Shown in pieces: positions 1 through 5,079 of a DNA stretch of 7,473 bases. Under the pieces are notes generated by a model. That model ran no database searches and was not told the DNA's origin. It was given only the letters and a program-made list of their open reading frames with translations. The position numbers and the translations under genes are program-made. How positions within the stretch are numbered: the first letter of the stretch is position 1; every line of letters starts with the position of its first letter. The stretch lies in contig CALAVA010000062.1 of the NCBI GenBank assembly GCA_937892025.1, forward strand, positions 1 to 7,473, given 5' to 3'. Origin of the DNA: an uncultured Bacteroidales bacterium (GTDB lineage Bacteria; Bacteroidota; Bacteroidia; Bacteroidales; WCHB1-69).

Positions 1-32
1 GACTGGAGTTCAGACGTGTGCTCTTCCGATCT
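1..32 (+). other. Illumina read-2 adapter sequence left on the contig end (artefact)
   Basis: The first 32 bases match the Illumina TruSeq multiplexing read-2 primer/adapter without its first two bases, and end in the diagnostic GCTCTTCCGATCT. The adapter's 3' end points into the insert, as expected for untrimmed adapter. From base 33 onward the minus strand encodes conserved Mpl protein, so the junction between artefact and genome is sharp. The minus-strand frame stays open through the adapter and would add about ten false residues to Mpl if it were not trimmed. Confidence 0.97.
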
Positions 33-1211
33 GATGGGTGGCAATTTTTTATGGGCAATGGTATGCGGATTAAAATAGACAATAGGCACTTCTGCCATAT
101 CCATAGTATGGGCATATTGTTTTAAAAATTCGGCAGTTAGGCTACTGAAAGTATGCAATTCCAAACAAGCGACAAGTGTTCGATGAGCAAATTTTTCCTT
201 AACGGCGGCAATTGTTGCTTTTAGTTTTGAGGGAGAATGGGCAAAATCTTTATAAAGAGCAAAATCTGTAGATTCTTTGACCAATTCTAAACGTTTGGAA
301 GCCCCTTTAAAAGACATGATTGCCTTGTAAAAATCTTCTGTAGAAACATTCATGGTGCTACAAGCCAAGCGTGCCGCCTCTATGTTGAGCAAATTGTGTT
401 GTCCAAAAATTTGCAAAGGATATTCTTTTCCTTGATAAATAATGATATATTGCTGATTTTCAATCTTATAATTTGGTAAAGAATAGGCAAAACGATGTTG
501 AAGATTGCTTTGTTCGCCAATTTTCCTACAATTTTCGTCTTCGTTGCAATAAATGAGGGTTCCATCTTGAGGAATAAGATTGGCAAAAATTTGGAATTGT
601 TGGCAGTAATTTTCAAAAGTTGGAAAAACATTGATATGGTCCCAAGCGATACCGCTGATAATGCCGACATCTGGTTTGTACACATGAAATTTTGGTCTTC
701 TATCAATAGGAGAAGTCAAATATTCATCACCTTCTATCACCATATAAGGAGCATCGTCTGTTAATTTCACCATTACTTCAAAGCCTTGCAATTGAGCCCC
801 TACCATATAATCGCATGGAATGTGGCAACAATTCAAAACATGTAGAATCATAGAGGTAATGGTTGTCTTGCCGTGGCTTCCACCAACAACAATACGCTTT
901 TTGTTTTTGGATTGTTCATATAAAAATTCCGGATAGGAATAGATTTTTAACCCAAGTTCTTTGGCTTTTAATAGTTCAGGATTATCCTCTCGAGCGTGCA
1001 TACCCAAAATAACGGCATCTAAATCTGGAGTGATATTTTGAACATTCCATCCTATCTGTTGAGGCAAAATGCCATATTTTTGCAAATGGCTTTTTGAAGG
1101 TTCAAAAATCTCATCATCAGACCCACTTACCTGATAGCCTTTTATTTTTAAAGAAATGGCCAAATTGTGCATGGCACTGCCCCCAATTGCAATAAAATGA
1201 ACTTTTCTCAT
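33..1211 (-). CDS. mpl: UDP-N-acetylmuramate:L-alanyl-gamma-D-glutamyl-meso-diaminopimelate ligase (murein peptide ligase), 3' end missing
   Basis: A cytoplasmic, ATP-dependent Mur ligase that joins the recycled murein tripeptide L-Ala-gamma-D-Glu-meso-DAP to UDP-MurNAc. I translated 393 codons by hand. The N-terminal nucleotide-fold domain opens with HFIAIGGSAMHN (residues 5-16). The ATP-binding loop GGSHGKTT is at 110-117. EGDEY (160-164) and DHINVFPTFENY (191-202) mark the central catalytic domain, with GQHNLLN at 270-276. The C-terminal ligase domain begins around 300 (KRLE at 306-309, DFAHSPSK at 322-329). EGDEYLTSPIDRRPKFH and DFAHSPSK are typical of the Bacteroidota Mpl branch rather than of MurC. 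The family runs to about 450 residues, so roughly the last 60 are missing because the contig ends in adapter; this is not a true pseudogene. The ATG at 1209-1211 is supported by an SD-like AAAGGGG six bases upstream and by the conserved N-terminus. It is on the same strand as the operon to the right but separated from it by a terminator, so it probably has its own promoter. Confidence 0.95.
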
Positions 1212-1217
1212 TTTTTT

Positions 1218-1224
1218 CCCCTTT
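1218..1224 (-). promoter_or_regulatory. Shine-Dalgarno-like site of mpl
   Basis: On the minus strand AAAGGGG lies six A residues before the mpl ATG. It is the only clear purine-rich ribosome-binding site in the window. The two internal operon genes have only A/T-rich leaders. It fixes the mpl start at 1211. Confidence 0.6.
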
Positions 1225-1235
1225 AACATTTCTTG

Positions 1236-1243
1236 CAAAATTA
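1236..1243 (-). promoter_or_regulatory. Candidate Bacteroidota -7 element for mpl
   Basis: The minus strand reads TAATTTTG, matching the Bacteroidota -7 consensus TAnnTTTG. It would give a leader of about 18-20 bases before mpl. At the expected -33 distance there is only TTTT (1263-1266) in place of TTTG, so the match is partial. A second TAnnTTTG match (TAAGTTTG) lies at 1290-1297 and also lacks a good -33 partner. One of the two may drive mpl. Chance matches are common in DNA this AT-rich. Confidence 0.3.
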
Positions 1244-1289
1244 GCATATCTTCCTCAGATATAAAATGTCAGATTCTCTTTTTTGCTAA

Positions 1290-1297
1290 CAAACTTA
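1290..1297 (-). promoter_or_regulatory. Alternative -7 element candidate for mpl
   Basis: The minus strand reads TAAGTTTG, which fits TAnnTTTG. It would give a leader of about 70 bases. No TTTG is visible about 19-21 bases upstream. It competes with the candidate at 1236-1243. Confidence 0.25.
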
Positions 1298-1368
1298 TGT
1301 GCAAAGAACATTTGTATTTATGTACTTTTGCTGTGCCTATAAAACAAAAAGAATGTTACTTGGTCCAT

Positions 1369-1403
1369 AAAAAAACAACCGATAAGGAAGCCTTATCGGT
1401 TGT
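1369..1403 (-). terminator. Rho-independent terminator of the surface-protein/receptor operon
   Basis: A perfect 13-bp stem pairs 1375-1387 (ACAACCGATAAGG) with 1391-1403, with a three-base loop. On the minus strand it is followed at once by six T residues (complement of 1374-1369). It begins about 22 bases after the stop codon of the PCMD-like gene. No T-run follows the stem on the plus strand, so it works in one direction only. It separates the operon from mpl. Confidence 0.9.
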
Positions 1404-1425
1404 GTAAAATTAGCAATCCATTTTT

Positions 1426-2394
1426 TTATTGTTTTACAAAACGGGTGCTTGTAATAAGTTTATTATTTTCTTCAACATTGATAAAATATTGTCCATCAGC
1501 ATAATCTGACAAAGAAATGGTCATTTGGTTTCCGTTGATTTGATAAGAATCAACCAAACGTCCCATATTGTCATAAACTTTTACGAGTCCATTGATTTCT
1601 TTTTCCAAAACGAGGTTAATTTGTTCGGAAGATGGATTAGGCATAACTTTGGCAGAGAGTTTATTGTTTATATTTTCTTTTATTCCATTAGAATATTCAA
1701 AAGACATTTCATCAACATACAAAGTGCTACCGGCTTGTCCTTTGCAATGCAACATTTGGGCGAAATCATAGGCGGCACTGGCAGAAACAATAAATCTAAT
1801 AAGTGTAGGTGTTTCGGTGCTTGTATAGGTAATAGGGCATTCAAAATTTTCGTAGTCGGTAGAAGCATTGATGACATATCGTCCATATCCTATTTGGGTA
1901 TTTCCGTTTTTCAATTCAACTTCTACAGAAGCAGAGTCTCCTGCTACAGGGAAATACATAACAGAACCTTTTATAGAACTGGGGCGAGAAGTGAATGGGC
2001 GGTAGGTGTCAATGGCTTCATCGTCTAAAAATTCTGAGGCAATATTGTTGTCATCGGTATCCCATGTACCGATTGCTCCCGGCATAAAAACGTCTTCGTT
2101 GCCAAAAATAGTGCTTGTAGAACGCAAACGCAAAGCGTAATTGCTTACAACACTATCTTCGTTAGACACTCTAAAAGCGGTAAGAGGACAATCACCTTGG
2201 TCGCCTTCCAATTCAAACAATTGGTTTAAAGTACAAAAATGAAAAGTTCCTGTAGAAGACAAATCCCAATATTTGCCTTTACTTATTGTATTCTTTTCTA
2301 CCCAATTGTCAAAACTACCATTGCCAATAGTTGTTTGTCCATTTGCTATAGCAACGACAAATAAAACTGCTAAAAAACTAATTTTTGTTCTCAT
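1426..2394 (-). CDS. Secreted PCMD-domain-like protein with T9SS type A sorting domain
   Basis: 322 residues, complete. Residues 1-20 (MRTKISFLAVLFVVAIANGQ) form a Sec signal peptide. Residues about 23-235 resemble the PCMD (putative carbohydrate metabolism domain) beta-jellyroll proteins of Bacteroidota. Visible marks are GNGSFDNW (24-31), FTSRPSSIKGSVMYFPVAGDSA (134-155, given in parts: RPSSIKG, then YFPVAGDSA), IGYGRY (168-173) and GSTLYVDEMSFEY (222-234). After a linker with NGIKE (236-240), a C-terminal sorting domain of about 74 residues runs from 249 to the end with PNP at 252-254, YDNMGR and the terminal FVKQ. The protein should therefore cross the outer membrane by T9SS and be released or anchored at the surface. 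It is the last gene of the operon, 23 bases after the receptor stop, and is followed by the terminator. Its ATG has only a weak A-rich leader with AAAAAGAA. PCMD proteins are thought to bind or process glycans, but no catalytic residues can be named here, so ligand binding is inference. Confidence 0.85.
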   Translation of the reverse strand: MRTKISFLAVLFVVAIANGQTTIGNGSFDNWVEKNTISKGKYWDLSSTGTFHFCTLNQLFELEGDQGDCPLTAFRVSNEDSVVSNYALRLRSTSTIFGNEDVFMPGAIGTWDTDDNNIASEFLDDEAIDTYRPFTSRPSSIKGSVMYFPVAGDSASVEVELKNGNTQIGYGRYVINASTDYENFECPITYTSTETPTLIRFIVSASAAYDFAQMLHCKGQAGSTLYVDEMSFEYSNGIKENINNKLSAKVMPNPSSEQINLVLEKEINGLVKVYDNMGRLVDSYQINGNQMTISLSDYADGQYFINVEENNKLITSTRFVKQ

Positions 2395-2417
2395 TTTTTA
2401 TTCTTTTTAATTAATAA

Positions 2418-5069
2418 TTAATTTGTTTCTTTTTGTTGTTTGTGTTTTTTAGGGAACAAAGGTTCTCCTTCTTTAAACTTATACGACAAGTGTATGGTTG
2501 TCAATCTTGGTGCCTCTGGCGACATGGGGCGTAAGGAATATTCTTTGTTGAACAAATTGCTAACCAAAACGGAGAGTTTGATGTTCCACAATTCCACACT
2601 TGCTCTCAATCCAAAGATACACGTTCCTTTTTGGTGTTCTTTTCTATATTCTTCCAAGCCATCAAAAGGCACTGTTGATTTAGAGCCTGTAAATTGTGGT
2701 TGCTCTGAATATCTGTCCATTGTATAGAAAAAGTGGTCCACATTTTTCATCAGACTATAATATTGTAGCGAGCCTCCTATGGTAAAAATATCAAAGAATT
2801 TAAAATCCAAATCAAATTTTAAGACATGAGCAATACGATATTTCATAATATACCCTGTCGTGTCAGAAGAGGTGTTTATATAGTTGTAGTCTTTTGTTCG
2901 TGTAGAGGTGAAAACATATCCTGTGTCTTCCACTTTAGGATTGGTGTATGAGTAGGCAAAGAAAGGGATATATTTTACGTGTTTACCTAAACGTCCTTCG
3001 CCCGCAATGGTAATATCCACGCCTGCAATACGAGCGGGACCTGTGTTGAAAAACTTAAATCCATAACGTTTAAGAATATTAGGTTCAACATCGGGAGAAA
3101 CCCATGGCCCCAAGAAAAATTCAACGTAATTTTTATACTTTTGGTAATATCCTGCAATGTCAAAATAACCTTCAAAATCTACTAATTTAAAAAGTTGTTG
3201 CACACCCAATTCTACATTCCAACTTGTTTCAGACAATAAATCAGGATTGGGATAAAAACCATAATTGCCAACTTTTGTTGTCAAATAGCGTTCTCCTATG
3301 CTTGGGAAACGATAACCTTGTCCAAAAGAGGCTCTAAATGAAGTGTATGTTTTGACTATCTTATAGTTTATTCCAGCCCGAAAGACAGGTTTTGCCTCTA
3401 CGTAATTGCCAGAAGCAGAATCTTCAAGAAAATGACCAAATTCTTCAAAAATCTGAAAGTATTCATATCTGGCACCACCCAACAAGGTCAAATTTTTCTG
3501 ACGGAGAAATTTTTTCTCCAATTGTACATAAATGGCACCATTGCCAGAATATTTTGGTGTAGGAACAGAACTAGTGTCCAAAATGCTAATGCCCGAAAAC
3601 ACATTGCCCCTTGACCGTGCAAATTGCCCTACAATACCCGTAAACAACTGCAAATTGCCCGCTCTTTTGAACATTTTAGCATATTGATATTCCAAATAAT
3701 ACATTTCTGATTTGCTATCCTGATTGTTGGTGGCATCATTGTCACTATACATAAATCTTGCCTTTACAGAATGGGATTGGTTGTTTTTTGCATAATATTT
3801 GAAAAAAGGATCTATAAAAAACATCAAATCCTTGATTTCAGAAACAGATCCGGGATAAACGTTATACATACCATTGTCGGCATTGAGCCAAAAATGTGTC
3901 ATCGTGTTTTCTGAATACATAAAATTGGCATTGATACCCAAAGACATCTTTTCTGAAAGACGGTATCGGGTGCCAACATTAAATCTTACCCGCTTTTCTT
4001 TGACCAACTTTTGATAAGAAGTAGAGTCAAAATCAAAAGAAGAAGAAGAGGACATCCATTCTTGATAGGCTGCCATAGAGGGTTTTTCATATTTGTCTTT
4101 GATAGGATTATATACTGTTCTGCCTGCAGCGGAATCGTAATTGACATAACCATCGTCATGGGCATATTCAGCCGAAAAGACCAAATCAAATTTCTTTCCA
4201 ATCCTTCTTGAATGAGAAAGACTTACGCCGCCTGTCAAGGGTATCGTTCCTTTGGGCCAACTGCAACGATAATCAACTTTTGGTCGTGAATACATGCCTA
4301 CATAGGAAGATATTTTCCATTCAGGTTTGTCTTTGGGATAAGCCGTTTTTACATTGATGGCTCCTGTAATTGCCGAAGAACCATATAAAACGGAAGCGGC
4401 TCCTTTGAGAACTTCTATCTGTTCTATATTTTCCATCGGAATCAAGTTCCACGCAGGACGACCCGCATCTACACGCATAACTGGCATCTCGTCCATCATT
4501 ATCATCACACGGCTACCCATACCCGAACTAAAACCACTGCCACCACGCATTTGAGGCTCATTGTCCACTATCACCAAACCGCCCGTCTTGTCAAAAGCAT
4601 TGTCCAAAGAAACAATATTGTTGTCTTGAATATATTTTGCATTAACATAATCTATTGAGGATACAGACTCGTCTTTTTTCATCTCATAACGTTGGGCATT
4701 CACCTCTGTCCCTTGAAATGTTTTTGAAGACGTATGCAACTCCACATTTAAGGTGATAACTTTGCTGTAATTGAAAATAACTTTTTTGGTTATAGATTCA
4801 TAACCGATATATTGAAAACGAATATCACATTCTTTGGATGCCAATTTTAAAACAAAATTTCCATCTTGGTCAGAAATAACACCAACAGAGCCATCTTTAC
4901 AATCCGGTATAACGTGAGCCTCCCATAAAACTTCTTTTGTGTCTGCGTCTGTTATCTTGCCTTTCAACGTATATTGAGAAAAAACAAGATTATTGCCAAT
5001 TGTCAAAAAAATAAATAAAAAGACTTTTGTAAATGTTTTTAAAATATTAATGTTGTACAAATGCTTCAT
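2418..5069 (-). CDS. TonB-dependent outer-membrane receptor with N-terminal carboxypeptidase-regulatory-like domain
   Basis: 883 residues, complete. The protein is a TonB/ExbBD-energised outer-membrane transporter. Residues 1-32 are a signal peptide ending FSQ. Residues about 34-112 are a CarboxypepD_reg-like beta-sandwich (LKGKITDADTKEVLW to the FQYIGYES region), common on Bacteroidota receptors. The plug spans about 120-242: RGGSGF at 175-180, then IEQIEVLKGAASVLYGSSA (215-233) and GAINVKT (236-242). The beta-barrel runs from about 250, with the conserved FGQGYRFPSIGER at 582-594 followed by NPDLLSE. The last strand is about RLTTIHLSYKF (855-865), followed by an unusual 18-residue polar, Lys-rich tail. 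The plug has six Met between 184 and 198. The start ATG is 10 bases after the stop of the upstream surface-protein gene, with no SD visible, so translational coupling is likely. No SusD-like partner follows, which argues against a classic Sus glycan system. The substrate is unknown. Confidence 0.95.
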   Translation of the reverse strand: MKHLYNINILKTFTKVFLFIFLTIGNNLVFSQYTLKGKITDADTKEVLWEAHVIPDCKDGSVGVISDQDGNFVLKLASKECDIRFQYIGYESITKKVIFNYSKVITLNVELHTSSKTFQGTEVNAQRYEMKKDESVSSIDYVNAKYIQDNNIVSLDNAFDKTGGLVIVDNEPQMRGGSGFSSGMGSRVMIMMDEMPVMRVDAGRPAWNLIPMENIEQIEVLKGAASVLYGSSAITGAINVKTAYPKDKPEWKISSYVGMYSRPKVDYRCSWPKGTIPLTGGVSLSHSRRIGKKFDLVFSAEYAHDDGYVNYDSAAGRTVYNPIKDKYEKPSMAAYQEWMSSSSSFDFDSTSYQKLVKEKRVRFNVGTRYRLSEKMSLGINANFMYSENTMTHFWLNADNGMYNVYPGSVSEIKDLMFFIDPFFKYYAKNNQSHSVKARFMYSDNDATNNQDSKSEMYYLEYQYAKMFKRAGNLQLFTGIVGQFARSRGNVFSGISILDTSSVPTPKYSGNGAIYVQLEKKFLRQKNLTLLGGARYEYFQIFEEFGHFLEDSASGNYVEAKPVFRAGINYKIVKTYTSFRASFGQGYRFPSIGERYLTTKVGNYGFYPNPDLLSETSWNVELGVQQLFKLVDFEGYFDIAGYYQKYKNYVEFFLGPWVSPDVEPNILKRYGFKFFNTGPARIAGVDITIAGEGRLGKHVKYIPFFAYSYTNPKVEDTGYVFTSTRTKDYNYINTSSDTTGYIMKYRIAHVLKFDLDFKFFDIFTIGGSLQYYSLMKNVDHFFYTMDRYSEQPQFTGSKSTVPFDGLEEYRKEHQKGTCIFGLRASVELWNIKLSVLVSNLFNKEYSLRPMSPEAPRLTTIHLSYKFKEGEPLFPKKHKQQKETN

Positions 5070-5079
5070 TCTAAATAAT

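Noticed and set aside
380..706. Minus-strand open frame of 108 codons
   Set aside because: It lies inside mpl in another frame of the same strand. The mpl frame encodes conserved Mur ligase motifs across the same bases, and this one shows none.
495..764. Plus-strand open frame of 89 codons
   Set aside because: It is antisense to the mpl catalytic region, with no motifs, and is explained as a shadow.
1277..1306. Possible hairpin TTTGC/GCAAA in the mpl leader region
   Set aside because: It has only five pairs around a long loop, which is too weak to call a regulatory structure.
1525..2028. Plus-strand open frame of 167 codons, the longest antisense frame
   Set aside because: It is fully antisense to the PCMD-like gene. 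Its translation shows no signal peptide or known motif, and the opposite strand has a complete domain architecture.
2409..2422. Direct repeat of AATTAAT between the receptor and PCMD-like genes
   Set aside because: It is a seven-base A/T repeat that overlaps the receptor stop codon in low-complexity intergenic DNA. It has no stem or consensus of a known regulatory site.
2440..2727. Plus-strand open frame of 95 codons opposite the receptor 3' end
   Set aside because: The minus strand here encodes the conserved last strands of the receptor barrel. The plus frame shows no recognisable motif.
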